Positions 37,501-50,450 of a DNA stretch of 64,000 bases are shown piece by piece; the first letter of the stretch is position 1; the number at the start of each line of letters is the position of its first letter. The translations under genes were made by a program, and so were the position numbers. The stretch comes from Heterodera schachtii (lineage: Eukaryota > Nematoda > Chromadorea > Rhabditida > Heteroderidae). Where the stretch lies: assembly GCA_023374025.1 (NCBI GenBank), contig SIJG01000002.1, positions 2,673,626 through 2,737,625 on the forward strand, given 5' to 3'. The notes under the pieces are model-generated. The model saw only the letters and a program-made list of their open reading frames with translations, searched no databases and had not been told where the DNA came from.

Positions 37501-39984
37501 AGTGCCAAAGGATGAGAAGGACAGAGAGTGCCGACCCATGCATTTCCATGCCCCCGGGGGCGGAGAATTTCAGCGTGCCAATGTTCCTGAAAGGTCGTCT
37601 GTCCGTTTTTGCCACGACTGTCTCCCCTTTGTTTTGCCCCCCCCCCCCCAAATTTGTCCATTAATAAATTAATGGATTGAAAGAAAGAGAGATTCTCAAA
37701 AAATTAATGAAAAAATGAAATAATTTAATTATTTGCATAGGCTCAAGCTTTCCGTTTTCTCCGTCGTTTTCCGGTCCGATTTTGGTGCCCGAGGCGGCGA
37801 AGAGAGAGAGAGAGTGGGGAGAGACACTGAGGAGGAGAGAGAGGGGGGGGGGGATTTGATGTGCCCTTCCATTGCTTTCAATCGATGCCAAACAATTTCA
37901 CGCTGTCATCAGAGAGCGGCACTTTGGAACAACAAAAAGTGCCAATGGGTCCCTTAAAAGAATTATTTTAATGGGCGGGGGGAGGGAAGGGAAGTGGGCA
38001 ATTTAGAGGAAAAACCGGGCATAAATAAACATTTAAAGTAAAATAAAAAACGAATTTAAAAGAAATTGTTGAGAAAACAAAGAAAACTTGGCATTAAATC
38101 CATCAAAAACAAATGAGCAAATGAATATTATTATGGACAAAAAATGCATGGAGAAAAGAAGCCAAATTAGTTAATCCCCCCCCCCCACCCCGCCCCCAGC
38201 CCAACCCCTTTAGCGGCTCAGTGTCCCCTCGGGGTGTAACCCTCCGCTCCGTTCCCTTTCCTCCCTACCGTCCCCTCTCGGCTTGTCTCCTCCTCCTTCT
38301 TCTTCTCCCGCATTCAACCCTTTTCCCGGCTCAGTGTACTCCCCCCCCCCTCTCCCTCCCTCTCCCCCTCTCTCCCTCCCTCTCTCTCTCCCCCTTCCTC
38401 TTCCCTTCCCTTTCCATTCTATTCTTCCCTCTCCCCCCTTCCTCTTTCATTCTCCTCATTTTCCTTCCGCCCTTCTTCCGTTGTTGCTGCAAATTTTCTC
38501 CGCTTCCCTTTCTTCCGCCATTCATTATCCCGTCCATTTTTGTTGGGTTTGTGCCGCTTTTGCCTCCCCCGCCCCCCTCCGTTCGATGGCGCGGAGGGAG
38601 CGGAAGGGAGGGGGAGGGAGGGTGAGTGGAGGGCGGGGGAGGGGGGGGGGGAGAGGGAGGGGAAGTGGAGCCGGGGGGGGGAAGGGGGAAGGGGGTGGTG
38701 CCTCGGGTCGACGGCATTCCCTTCGAGGGACCCTCGAGAATTAACCGTGGACTCCGAGTGAAAGAGAAGGGGGCGGCGAGAGAATGGCTTTCTCTCTCTC
38801 GGCGGAGGACAACAAAAAGGAAAAGACGGCACGGCCCACGCCCTCGAACAATTCCAGCGCAATCATTGCTCTTTTGTATGGAAATTAGCTGAAAAAGAAA
38901 TTTGAAATTTCGAAATGGAATTCCAATTAAAATAAACCAATTAAATATATTTTATTCACTTTGCCAATTTATTTTCTCCTTTTTCTCTTTTATTTTCATA
39001 TTTTTTGCATTTCTTTTTCTTTCCATTTTGATGACTGTGCTTAAATAATGGCCATTGGCCCTTTCCCCCGGGGGCAAAAAGGTCGAATTGCCCAATTTCC
39101 TTTTCGTTTGCCCAGCCATCTCAATTTCCCCGCTGGTCAGCCAAAAAATCCAATTTCTCCTCACGCAACAACGCTTTTTGCCAAAATGGCAAAAAAAAAA
39201 ACACCCAAAATTTCCTCCAACGTCTGTAAGCCCATATTTTAATCAGCGGAGGTCGCGTTTAAGAGAGGGCATCGGACGGGCCAAAATGGCACAGCCCAAA
39301 ATGGGGTGCCAAAATAATGGCACACCGCCACCTCATTAGTACCCCATTATCCCCCGTCCCCCCGCCCTCCTCCCCTATTTTAACATTACCCCACCCTCAA
39401 ACACTAATCAAATTCCCCCCCCCCCCCCCTAAATCGAAGTGCCTTCGCTCTCTCCCCTTCTCCTCCGTCCCCCCCCCATTCATCCCTTTCCCCAATTAGT
39501 GAAGCTGAGCAGTGCCCTGCCCCGAAGGGAGTGACAATTAAAGGCCTATTTTGTAAGCGGACAACAAAAGAACCATGCCCAGGGGCAATAAGAAGAAACG
39601 GCACACGGCACACACACGCGACCATTAAAACACTCATTTGGCAAATGGAGAACGATCGATCGATGCTTCATTCATTTGAACGGCCAAATTGAGTAACGAA
39701 TAAAAGGCAAATCCGCGAAATCGCCGTGCCCATTCATTTGCCCCTCCCCCCAATTAATTAACCAATTAATTAGTACTTTTCATTGCTTCACCTGCGCCCT
39801 CCCCGGGCGCTGTTCATACATATTTATAAGTTGGGTTGGCACTGCTAAGCGCCCCTTTCGTTGAGTTTTTTTCTCTCTTTCCCACGTGGATTTGAAGGCC
39901 TTTCTTTCTTCTTCGTCCTGCCGATTTTCTCCCCGTTAAAATTTCATTTCCATTTCAAATTTTCCCCATTTTCCCTTCCCCAAA
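34541..39984. other. 5.4-kb region without recognised genes
   Basis: AT-rich to 36500, with homopolymers (G16 at 35430, C14 at 36550), a GA tract at 36847-36950 and a GC-rich, G/C-run stretch at 37800-38700. Many two-strand open frames here are compositional. It would be the place for extra 5' exons of the synaptotagmin gene, including a membrane-anchor exon, but none can be supported. A GCATTG tandem (35488-35510) is a short microsatellite. Confidence 0.5.
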
Positions 39985-42028
39985 ATGCTATCAATTGAGG
40001 CGAGCATCGGTAAATTAGGACAATTAGCACAATTTTTGTGCCATTTTCAGACCGTTTTTTGAGTATGGCGTCGCCACTGGCGAACAATGGAAAACGAAAA
40101 GACGAAGCAGCGCCAGAAAAGGAGAAGAAGAAATTTCTGGGCACACTCAGCTACAAATTGGAATATGACTTTGATAAAAGCAATGTGAGGAGAAAATGGG
40201 AGAAAAAGCGGGGGGGGGGAGGGGTTGAAAATGAGAATGGCATTTAAAAATGGCGAAAATGGCATTTGAAAATGGGATAAAATGGGGAATTGGAAATTGG
40301 TGGAAAAATGAACATGGTTAACGGAAATTGAGTCGAGTTCAGCTGACGGTGGGCATTGTAAGTGCCGAAAGTCTGCCGGCGATGGATTTGGGCGGCACCA
40401 GCGACCCGTACGTCAAATTGTTTTTGTTACCGGTAAATAAATTTAAAAAATATGTTTAATATTTTACCGTATTACCCAAATTCAGGACAAGAAAAAGAAG
40501 TTCCAAACAAGAGTAAGACAACATTTAAAAATGATATTTAAAAGGGTAAATTAAATTAAGGTGCAAAGGAAGTCTCTGAACCCCGTGTTCAACGAGTCCT
40601 TTCAATTCAAAGTAAAGTAATTAACTAATTAATTGGTTAATTAATTCATTTTCCAATGGCTCTTTTGTCTTTGTTCAGGTGCCCTTCAACGAAATAAACA
40701 GTCAGACTTTGGTGCTCAATGTGTTCGACTTCGGTCTGACCAGCAAAAAGTCACAAAAACAATTCGCTATTGCATTTTCCTCAGATCGGTTCGGCAAACA
40801 TGACCAAATCGGCCAAATTTCGATTCCGCTCGGCAAAATCGACTTGGCCACGACCATAGAAAAGACGGCGCCAATCGAAGCACCGCCGGTCGGACTAAAA
40901 TTAAAGAAAGACAATAAAGGGACGGCCATTCATTAGGGAGATTTAATTGAAACCTAATTAGTTAATTAATTAATTAAACTACCGTATCAAATTCATTTTT
41001 GGAAATTCCATTTCAGGAAAACCGTCTCGGCGATGTTTGTTTGGCATTGCGTTACGTGCCAAACAAAAACAAACTGACGGTGGTTGTGATGGAGTGCAAA
41101 AACTTGAAAAAAATGGTAAAATTGGAGGGGGAGTGACTCATTAAAAGCAAACATTTAAATGATTCAATCAATTAATTATTTAATTACCCCTTTAGGATGT
41201 GCTCGGCCTTTCCGGTCCGTCCCCCTTTTTTTTTGCCATTCTTTTCAAAAATTCCTTTACCCCCAAAGATCCGTACGTCAAAATTTATTTGATGGCACAG
41301 AACAAACGGTTGGAGAAGAAGAAAACGACCATCAAAATGAAGACATTGAACCCATATTACAACGAATCGTTTTCATTTGAAGTCAGCCCCGAAAAAATGC
41401 AAGTGAGCGAAGAAAAACGAAGGAAAAGCGAAAGAAATTGGCAAAAAGGAAAAGCCATGCCAAAAGCGAAAAAGTGCCCCCCTTTCCATTGCAGCGGGTC
41501 CATTTGCATGTGATTGTGTCCGACTACGACAGAGTGGGCTCCAACGAAAGGATAGGACACGTAAGGAAGGGAAGGGAAGGCCAAGTTGGTCGAGACTTCT
41601 GAATTGCTCAAGACAGAGATTTGACCCTCGAGAATCGAAAACCTGTGACTTTTTTGTGTTGAGACAAAAAGTGTCGAACAGAGCGTAAGGGGACGAAATG
41701 AAAGGACCCATTTGGGGAAGGCACCCTTTGAGAACGTTGCAGAAATGCCAAAAAGCGAAGGAAGTGCCATCCCCAAACGACCAAAATCAGTCACTCATCC
41801 CATCCCCAGGTGATCATCGGCACCAACACCAACGGAGTGGGGCTGAAACATTGGCAGGACATGATCGCCACACCGAGAAGGCAAGCGGAGGACGGCGGGG
41901 AAGAGCTGGGTTTTGAGGGCCATACTCTCCCGACTTGAGGACCATTCTGATTAAATTTCTCGAGATCTTTCCGCCCTTTCGTTAGGTCAGTCGCCGCTTG
42001 GCATTCCCTCCAACCCGATCCCGACTGA
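39985..42028 (+). CDS. Synaptotagmin-type protein, tandem C2A-C2B, no membrane anchor in this model
   Basis: Synaptotagmins couple calcium to vesicle fusion. Thirteen exons join in phase to 305 residues: 39985-40009, 40051-40184, 40343-40432, 40486-40512, 40561-40611, 40679-40733, 40785-40888, 41017-41115, 41196-41214, 41269-41402, 41495-41560, 41810-41880, 41986-42028. C2[49 protein letters not shown] and [14 protein letters not shown], keeping the five calcium-binding aspartates. C2[51 protein letters not shown] and [14 protein letters not shown], then [14 protein letters not shown] and WHSLQPDPD. In C2B loop 3 the last ligand is Glu where synaptotagmin-1 has Asp. The last intron uses a GC donor (AAG|GCAAGC). 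The N-terminus is short and soluble. Either an upstream anchor exon is missed or this is a soluble isoform. Confidence 0.92.
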
Positions 42029-42707
42029 TCAGTGATCACTTCTTCTTCGACCGTTTCCCTTCCTTCCGCTTCATTCACCAACAAAAATAATGCCACTGAA
42101 ACGCGCGGATGCCAACATTTTTTGAAATACAAAATTTTTACATTTTTTTTTCTTCATTCCGAGCTCATTGAGCTCTCCCTCAGAGTTTTACATATTGAAT
42201 GTCCTTTTTCACCTGAAGAATGGGGGGATGGCATTTCTCCGAACTTTCATTTGTTTTATGTATTAAAATGCCAGTGTTTAAATTCATTACAGACGAGCTC
42301 CCCATTCTTCAGCTTATCTTTGAAATATAATATTTTCCTCACTGTCAGATCAATGAATGAAAGCTTAAGGGGATGGCATTTTCGAGTCAAACTTTGTTCG
42401 AATTCATTTCGAAATCGCTTATTCCAAAGACATAAAACGAGAAAATTGGAAGGTGGTGAATTTTGTGACGAGAAAGAACGAAGGAATCGCCGAGGAAAAC
42501 AAATGACAGTGAATTTTGAAAATGAATGAATGATCAAAGATTGAAATTGTCGGAAAGGAAATCGTAAAACAAATAAATGAATGGGGAAGGGCAGCAGAAC
42601 AAAAGTTTTTTTTTAGCTTTGAGAGGCGAGGGATATGCGTCAATTCGTCCCACCACCGCTGGCATTCCGACAAAGTGCCATCCTCACACTTCGCTGTCCA
42701 ACCGGTG
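42029..42707. other. Spacer between convergent synaptotagmin and MEMO1 genes
   Basis: AT-rich 3' flank of both genes. It contains a duplicated ATGGCATTT context near 42230 and 42375 but no supported gene. Confidence 0.4.
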
Positions 42708-44926
42708 CTATGAGCGCGGACTAATGAAAAGTGCACCGGAAGCATAAGAAACGGACGAATCGGACATTGAACGGCACTGATAAAGGGGGGGGGGGATTAA
42801 GTGGAAGGTTAGAATAATCCAATTGTTTTTTAAGAATCCATGGAAAAGCGCCCAAAATAGAACTAATTATTACGGTTTGCTTAAAAGTTACCTTATTTGA
42901 TTGAGCATATTTGAGGAAGCGCAATTCGGCCGTGTGATTATTCATTTGTCGGAAGTACTCGGCAGCCTAAGGGAAGATGAAAAACAGTTTAAAAATTCAA
43001 ATTGGATTATTTTTTAAACGGAATGTCCTATATGCCAAGTCCTTTTAATCCCCCCCCCCCCCAACGGCGTACGTTCCACCGACCTGCAACATAACACAGA
43101 TTGGATTCCGGCCACAGATGGTGTTTTGACTCTTCTTGAGGTACTCGTTGAAAATGGTTGGGTCGAGCGTGGCAATTGCGTTCATTCCCTGGATGGATTT
43201 GAAGGGAGTGAAAGGGTCGAGATCAGAAATTTGCGTAAGTCCAGTTTTCCAAGGTCAAAAGCATAATAGGTCAAAAGGGTGAAGGTTGACCAACCCCCCC
43301 CCCCCTCCCATCGCTTAAAGGGGTCAAAAGGAGGACAGTGACCTATCACTTCGCCACCCTTCACTCCGAGACCAACCTGCTGGTCAAGATTGGCAATTTG
43401 TTCATGGATTGGCCGTCCGCTGTTCGACTCAATGGGAGTGTAACGAAATCGCTGGCCTAACAAAGGAAACAATTTGAATTAAAATTATGGAAGTTAATGG
43501 AAAAAGGGGGACGAAGACAACACACCCCAATGGCAGAAGTCTGATGAAATGACGAAGAGATTGCTGGGATCGGAAATGTAATGGGCAAAGATGCGGCCAT
43601 AAAATTGCTGACGCGAAGTGCTTAACGAACCGACGAGCACCGGCACAATTCGGAAACTGTTCAAAGGGCGACTGAAAAAAGGGGGGGGGGGAGGGATATA
43701 AGCATAATTTAAATAAAAAGTTGTCCTGGAATTGAATTCAAAATCCCCTTTGAAAATTTCTTTAGGCAAAGAAATTAGAAATTCCTAAGTATTGCCTCGA
43801 GCCAAAAACCCGAAAAACAGTGCAATGATATGTAAAGTCACTTTCCGACAGCGTTTTATCGAGGAAATCGCCCAATTCCCAAGCACAACCCTAATTTAGC
43901 TTCAAAACCGCACTGTTAAAAACGTACCTCTCCATCACCTTGGCAATGAATGGCATTTGCATCTCCAAACTGTGCTCGGCCTCCTCATTCCGCACGGACA
44001 TCCATTCGAAGGAGTCGGCACCATTGGCCGACCGCAACTGCTCATTCACTGACAATTAACAAAAATGCGATGGGCAATTTAAATGCGGAAATTCAGCCCA
44101 TCCAACCCTTTTTTTGATATTTCCCTCTTTTAAAACCTGCGGTGTCCACGCAAAGGTCGCCCAAAGGGGTGGCGTATTTGGTGCACGTGGTCAAAGCGCA
44201 GCCGGACAAATAAACGACGTGAGAAGGGCCAAGCACGAAAATGCGCTTTCTGAGAAACGAAAGCATAGAAAAGGGCGAGAAGTTAAAAAAGGCACAACAT
44301 TTTGTCCGGCACAATTTGTTTGAAAGCAAAGGCTGAAAGGGAAATGGCAAATTGGAGAAAAAAGGGAACAGTAAACGGAGAGAAAGAGAAAGGCACCTGC
44401 AGTTTCACCGCAATAAGTGTACCCGGCATGACTGAAACAGCAAATAAATGAGTCAATGCCAAAACAAAACAAACGGAAGCGAACACAACGCCTAAATTTA
44501 CCCCCCCCCCCCCCACAAAAGTGGAAATTCGGTAATAAATGCTAAATTAGGACATATTGCAAATGATGCGACTAAAGTGTTTCAAACCGAAACGATTTCC
44601 AAAGTAACTTTCTTAGTTGGGTTGGGCTAACCATCCATTTTAAAATGAGTTCTTAATGCAGGGCAATTAACGGCTAATTATGCAAAACTGACGGTGATAT
44701 TATCGCACGCGCTGCTCCAACGGTCGGACCGGCTGCGTTGAGCCAATTCGTCAGCTGACGGTCCAGCCCTTTGGCGTTTTCTGAATACCTAAACACAGAG
44801 AGAGGGAAATTGATCATTCTTTTTCATGCGTCGGGCGTACCATGACCCGGCATGGGAAGCCGGTCGCACTCGGTCCTCAACCGCACCTCCGTTGGTCCCA
44901 TTGAAAGCGCTGAACGCGTAGCTCAT
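42708..44926 (-). CDS. MEMO1: MEMO1 family protein
   Basis: MEMO1 is a small conserved protein related to extradiol dioxygenases, linked to copper/iron handling and cell motility. The first ATG (44926) gives [20 protein letters not shown]. Then RPASHAGSW joins in phase to [36 protein letters not shown] (metal-site His), [20 protein letters not shown] (second His region), [83 protein letters not shown] and FLKYAQSN. The C-terminal exon reads [20 protein letters not shown], with the stop at 42708-42710. Order and length match human MEMO1 (297 residues). Introns hold poly-C tracts. Exon 1 and its upstream sequence have a broken duplicate at 14.2-15.1 kb. Confidence 0.93.
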
Positions 44927-46598
44927 TTCCGTTACGCTATTCGATCAAATTTGTTTGGTCAGCGGTCGACGGAGGGATGAGCAAACGAACGGATGAATTA
45001 TGTGATGAGGAAAATGAGACGCGCTAAATGCGAACGGATTTATTCGTCTCTTCTCCGACGCGTTCGCCGCACCTTTTTCTTTTCTCCGCTCGCCTCTGTC
45101 GAAAACTCAGGCGCCTTTCTCAGCAGCAGCAAAAAACCCGTATTTACTTAAAAGGCGCGCGAACACACAAAAAAATAATTGCGACGATGGAAGGCCGCTG
45201 GGAGTGCGACGCACCGAACGATCGAACGTCTAAACAAAAACAAATAGGGAAATCTGAGAGGATGGCATTTCAAAAGTGAAATAAAAGCAAAAATAGAGGA
45301 AAAAAAGTACGCTATGGGTACGCTCTGTGCAGATGCTTCGAAATGCTTATTTGTTAGAAAATTCTCCTTTTTTTATATACCAAATTTGTTCTGATCAAAA
45401 TAAACAATGCAAAAAAAAATGATCAGTGTAAATTTTGAATTAGCGCGCAAAAATATAAGCCGATCAGTTTATTTGGCGTTATGAATATGCCGAATTTACA
45501 GGATTTCTGCTCCCCAGGAAAAGTAAAAAATAAATAAAAAGCCGACCACACCACTGATGCAACTAAAAAATTACAGAAATAGGACGGACGAACCACGAGG
45601 AAAGGACGACGAAAGAAATGATAGAGCCAACCCATAAAATAAAGGAAAGAAAGCAAAGGGAAGGGGGGGGAGGGGAGGGAAGGGACTGCTGCGGACGGAG
45701 TAATACGCACACACAACAGCAGAAAATGGAGGAAGAAGAGGAGAAAGAACTGAAGGGAGGAAGAGGAGGAATGACTGCTTAGAAACACTGAAAGAAATGA
45801 AAGGGGAGGGGGAGGAGGGAGGGGAGAGAGGGCGGGAGTCAGTCACACCGACAGCCGCCTGCTCCCCCCCCCCCCCCCCCCCGCCCCCCTCTCTTTGCTG
45901 CTGCCGCCTATTTGTGTCCACCGATCCGCCCACGGAAAAGGGTCAGTCGCCGCAGTTCGTTCGTCCGGTCGCTCCCGTCACCCGTCGTCACGGCTGCGTT
46001 GCGTAGCCGTGGGCGGCAAACGGACCAACCGAACGAACGCATCACAAAGGTAAAAGGACGGACACTCATTATTGGCAATACCAAATTTGTTAACGGTGTT
46101 CGCTCACTCTCACCAAATCGTGAGACCGTTCAAATATTTTTGTTCCCAGGCGAGCTGTTAATAACCCAATAAAAATGCACACAAAAAACATCCAATTTAA
46201 AAGTCTATCGTTTATTTATTGTGTCAAAGACATTCTGTTTAAATTTCAGATCCGATAAACAATTAACCGATAAATAAGCCGTAAATGGAAGGTTTTGGCC
46301 TCATTTCTCAATACACAAAAAGACACGCAAAAACAAATGTATGAAGAGCATAATATTATATTTATGGTAAAGCCTGTCTTAGAGAAGAAAAGAGAAAAGG
46401 GACGGGGCAAGGGTCAAAAGAAAGAAAACAAAGGTACGCCGAATCAGAAAAATTTAGTGACAGGCGAAACGGACGTGACAAAGGGGAAAAAGGAAATGTA
46501 TCACAGTCAAATTTGTCGTGAAAAGCACTTCGATGATAACCGATTTCGTTTATTGTAAAGGCCATTTTTTGTTTCTCCATTTTGCATTTGTCTCCATT
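44927..46598. other. MEMO1 promoter and TAF3 3' flank
   Basis: 44927-45042 is the sequence duplicated at 14.4 and 15.0-15.1 kb and holds the empty insertion site at 44947-44960. Beyond it are GA/CT-rich and poly-C stretches (C18 at 45866). A segment at 46160-46190 (ATGCACACAAAAAACATCC) also resembles 15207-15228. No supported gene. Confidence 0.5.
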
Positions 46599-49500
46599 TT
46601 ACGCCTTGGCAATTCGCTGCTTTTTCGCTGCCGTTGCGCCGCCTGTCGGTGTTCCGCCGCTGAACGACGACTTGCGACTGTTCGACCCGCTTCCCCCGCC
46701 GGTCGACGTTTGCTGCCGTTGAGCCGCCTTTTTGCGCTTGCGACGACATTCCGTACAATACCATTGCGCTTTTTCGGGCGGCGGAATCAGAATACCAACA
46801 CATCCCCTAAACTTAGGAAGAATTTTGAACGATTTAATGTACAAAATGTACTGACCAATGGTACCAACGGTCACAATCGTCACAGGCAACCTCAAAAAGA
46901 GAAAATTCAGATAAACAAACAAAAAAGGTGTCCAACAAAACGGACCATTTCTTGCCCCTCCACGTACGCCACTGAACAAGTGGGACAAATCCAAATGTCC
47001 TCCTCCTCCTCCTCCTCCCCGTCGTTAGACGCGACAGCGTTTTGCGCCGGAGTTTTCTTCGTTGACTGAGTGCCAGAAAAATGGGCAGCCGCAATTTGTT
47101 CAACAGCCTTGGCGATGGCTTTGACTTTCTCCGCCGAATTGTTACTGCTGCGATCGTTGGCAGGAAAAGACGGAGTCGTCATCTTTTGAGGCGCTGCAAT
47201 TTTCGCTGCTTTTGGCACGGCTTTTGCCGGTGCTTTTGTCGCCATCGCCTTTTTAGGCTCAGTTTTTTCTTCAGCTTTGACTTTATCCGCTGAATTGTTA
47301 GTTCGTTCGTTGGCAGGAAAGGACGGCGTCGTCAATTTTTGTGGCGCCATAATTTTCGCTGCTTTTGGCACGGCTTTTGCCGGTGCTTTTGTCGACATTG
47401 ATTTTTTAGGCTCAGTTTCTTCAAATTTTCTCTTAGACGGCTTCACACTTCGACCACTTGATGTGACAGTGAGCGGTGCTTAATTAACGAAATAATCAAT
47501 TCTCGATTAGTTAATTAGGGTTTTGGAGTGCGAACCAAAAAATACACCAATAGTAAAAATGAAAATCATTTTATTGTAAAATCAATTTGGCATCCAACTA
47601 AAAATATTTACACTACAGTTTAAATGGTTGGGATTTTTACAAAGTCTTTGAAATGATTGAGGTATTATTAGTCAAAATACATGCGAAAGTCAAAAAAAGG
47701 GAGAGAGATCGTTTCAAAAATGCCTTCTTTTTCTCGAGTCGGCTTTCAGTTCTTGTTTCTGAGGTTAGCTTTTCGAATTTCGGCTTCGGAGCCTGTGCGA
47801 CACTGGAGAAAAAGAAGTTACTACAAATTCCCAGTAATAAACATTTCCCATTCTGAAAAGTTCCGGGTCCGGCCTGTGCAGAATATAATGAAAGGTCCAA
47901 TAATAAATTGTTAGAAAGGCAAATTATTTTCGAAACGACCTCTCACCAGAAACAAATTAAGTAGATTTAATTGACATGAGAACGAACCATCAATTAATTG
48001 CTTTAGGTTTTGTATCCCAATTACCATAAAAATGTCGAAAATACCTGGGCTATTCTGTTTGTCCCCCGACATGGACACAATTGGGGTCGTATTTGCGATT
48101 GGGGTCGTATCTGTCGTTTTTGTAACAGGAGGAGAAGTCCGTTGAGAAATTGGGATTCGAATCAAAATCCGCTTTTCCATTTTAGATGACTCATTGTCAG
48201 CGTCAGCTAAAAGCGTATTAATTAGTAAGTGCTTTTGTTTTGTATTAATAAACCCAGCCATACATGCGCAAGGGGTGTGCCAGAGCCAAAGTTTGAAACA
48301 AAGTTCCGAATTTCTCAAAAAATGATCAATTTTGGGATTTTTGGCTAATTTAAAAAAAAGAGCTTTTAGGGGCCAGCGGTGGCAGGCGCCACGTGAAAAT
48401 ATTTTTTGAGGTTTTTAATGAATTACCGCAAAATTGTTTAAATTTTAAAATTTTCCCTTCGCTACGAGCCACCCACGATCGTCGATCCCGTTTTTTTCTC
48501 TCCCCCGACCACGATTACGAAGGCCCCCGGAGCAGGACAAAACGTCGTCGGACGGATTTTTGGACTATAACTTTTTTTCTTTCTCAAACAAATTAAACAT
48601 TCTTGCTATTATTCGAAAGCATTTGAAAAACGCTATTAAACTGCAAATTTTCAAACATTTTATTCATGCACAAAAAAATCAGGGCAAAAAAGTTTGAAAT
48701 ACTAGGTTTTTGAGATCCTTCTGGCCATAACTTTTTTGAAACTTAAAGAAAATTTTGAAATTAATAATAAACACACAGAACTGTCGAAAAACACCAACAA
48801 TGCTTAATTTGATTGACAATGAACAAAGTTATGGTTCAAAAAGTCTTCAGACGACGACGTTTCGGCCAACACGATGTTTTGGGGTGCACCGGAAGCCCTT
48901 GCCCATGCATAATTCCAGCTAAATCTACCTGAGGGGTTTTGCTGTTTGTCCTCCGAAACTGACACAATTGGGGTCGTATTTGTCGTTGTAACAGAAGGGG
49001 GAGTCCGTTGAGAAATTGGGATTCGAATCAAAATCCGCTTTTCCATTTTAGATGACTCAGTATCAGCTAAAAATGTATATTAATTGTTAAGTGCTTTTAT
49101 TTGTATTAAAAATCCCAGTTAACTTTACCTGAGGGGTTTTGCTGTCTGTCCTCCGACACGGACACGATTGAGGGCGTATTTGTCGATTCGGTTGAATGGT
49201 CCTTCGGTTTGTGGTTTTTACGCTTTCCGTCGCCCAATGGAATTTGTTCGGATTCTGCGGCCATTCGTTTCCCCTTCTCGCGCTTTTTCTTCTTCTTTTC
49301 CTTCTGTTTTTTTATGTGTTAACAAATAAAAAAGTGAAAAAATTGCCCTTGAAAGATTGGATGAAAACCATCCAAAAACACTAATGTTTGTGGTATTTAA
49401 TAGAAGGGGTTATCACTTATTCAGTAAGCCTTTCCCAATTGATTACCTTTAATAGTCTTTCCTGTTCTTCGCTAATAGCCGCCCTCGCCCTCATCGGTTG

Positions 49501-50450
49501 TGCGACGGAACGATCAAATTCGAAAATTACATGTTGTGCGGATTCAGGAGGCGGCAAAATAGTAAACAAATGTTGGTCCACAGAGACATTCTCCGTCGGA
49601 AGTTCGACCCTTCGGACGGAAAAGCCGAGATTCGGGGCAAACGCACCGACAAAATTTGGAAAAATCTTTTGAGAAATCGCATTTCGAACATTGGACCTTT
49701 TAAAATATGGAATTATCTTTAGAATCATAGAAATGACCGACCTCGAGTTGAATGAGTTCACGGAATGTTTGTTGTTTTGCTCCCTATTCCCTTCCTCGTC
49801 AACTTCAGCCGCGTCATTCCCCGCTGATTCTCTCTCGCCATTTTTTCGCTCGGATGTGTCCGCAATTTCAGAGGAAGGCGGCACATTTAATGGTTCGGTG
49901 ACGGGAAACAAAGGATGCTTAAATAGAAAAAACGAATAGTAAACAATAAATTTGAGTGAAAAAACCTCATCAGCCGCATATGGTTGAACTTGTTGGATGT
50001 AATCATGAAGTTCAGTTACTGAAACAAAAACGAAGCAATAAATGGGAAATAGGATGGACATCGAATTTACTATTAATTCCATTGGCGCCGAAAACATAAG
50101 AAACATCTTCCAAGCCAACTTCTGCACGACCAGCTGAAATTTATAAAATAAATAAATGAAGGGGAGGAAATGAAAATCACAATTAATGGCCGAGTTAAGC
50201 GAGTCTCGACACAATTGCTCAAAATAAGTTCTAAGCAGGAAAGACAAGGAACTGATTGCGGAGCTGTTAGAAGTAGAAAACTAAAAGGCAACGAAAAATT
50301 TGTAAATTTGGAAATGAATGTATTTGTTACTCCGATATTTTCAGCGATGGCCATAGTCGCATGTCGAAATTTGTAGAGTTCGTACTTGTTGAATTTGTTG
50401 CTTGAGATTGGTAGTTTCATTTTAGTCTCTGCTTGTGCATTTTTAAGCAT
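46599..50450 (-). CDS. taf-3: TFIID subunit TAF3 (histone fold plus C-terminal PHD finger)
   Basis: TAF3 pairs with TAF10 through its histone fold and reads H3K4me3 through its PHD finger, recruiting TFIID. The N-terminal histone-fold exons read KYELYKFRHATMAIAENIG, TYFEQLCRDSLNSAINC, AGRAEVGLEDVSYVFGANGI and TELHDYIQQVQPYAADE. A long Lys/Ser/Thr-rich middle follows, with two near-identical exons (KMEKRILIRIPISQRT at about 48985-49055 and 48120-48190) and a two-unit internal repeat (TKAPAKAVPKAAKI...APQK). The C-terminal PHD finger is split over three exons: DIWICPTCSVAYVEGQEMV, ACDDCDRWYHW and CVGILIPPPEKAQWYCTECR. Its Cys4-His-Cys3 ligands and the aromatic cage tryptophans are present. The stop is at 46599-46601. 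The start is either the ATG at 50450 or the one ten codons later. Exon borders in the middle are approximate. Confidence 0.88.
46980..47440 (-). repeat. Two-unit coding repeat in TAF3
   Basis: Two direct copies of about 130 bp (roughly 47305-47430 and 47150-47275) encode EPKK(S/A)M(S/A)TKAPAKAV, PKAAKI, APQK and TTPSFPAN. It looks like a recent tandem duplication inside one exon. Confidence 0.8.

Noticed and set aside
38221..38625. Hydrophobic frame with a Cys cluster, considered as a missing synaptotagmin anchor exon
   Set aside because: It is proline-rich low-complexity sequence, without a good splice donor in the right phase.
46295..46558. Lys-rich frame on + near the TAF3 3' end
   Set aside because: Antisense to the probable TAF3 3' flank; A-rich composition and no family.
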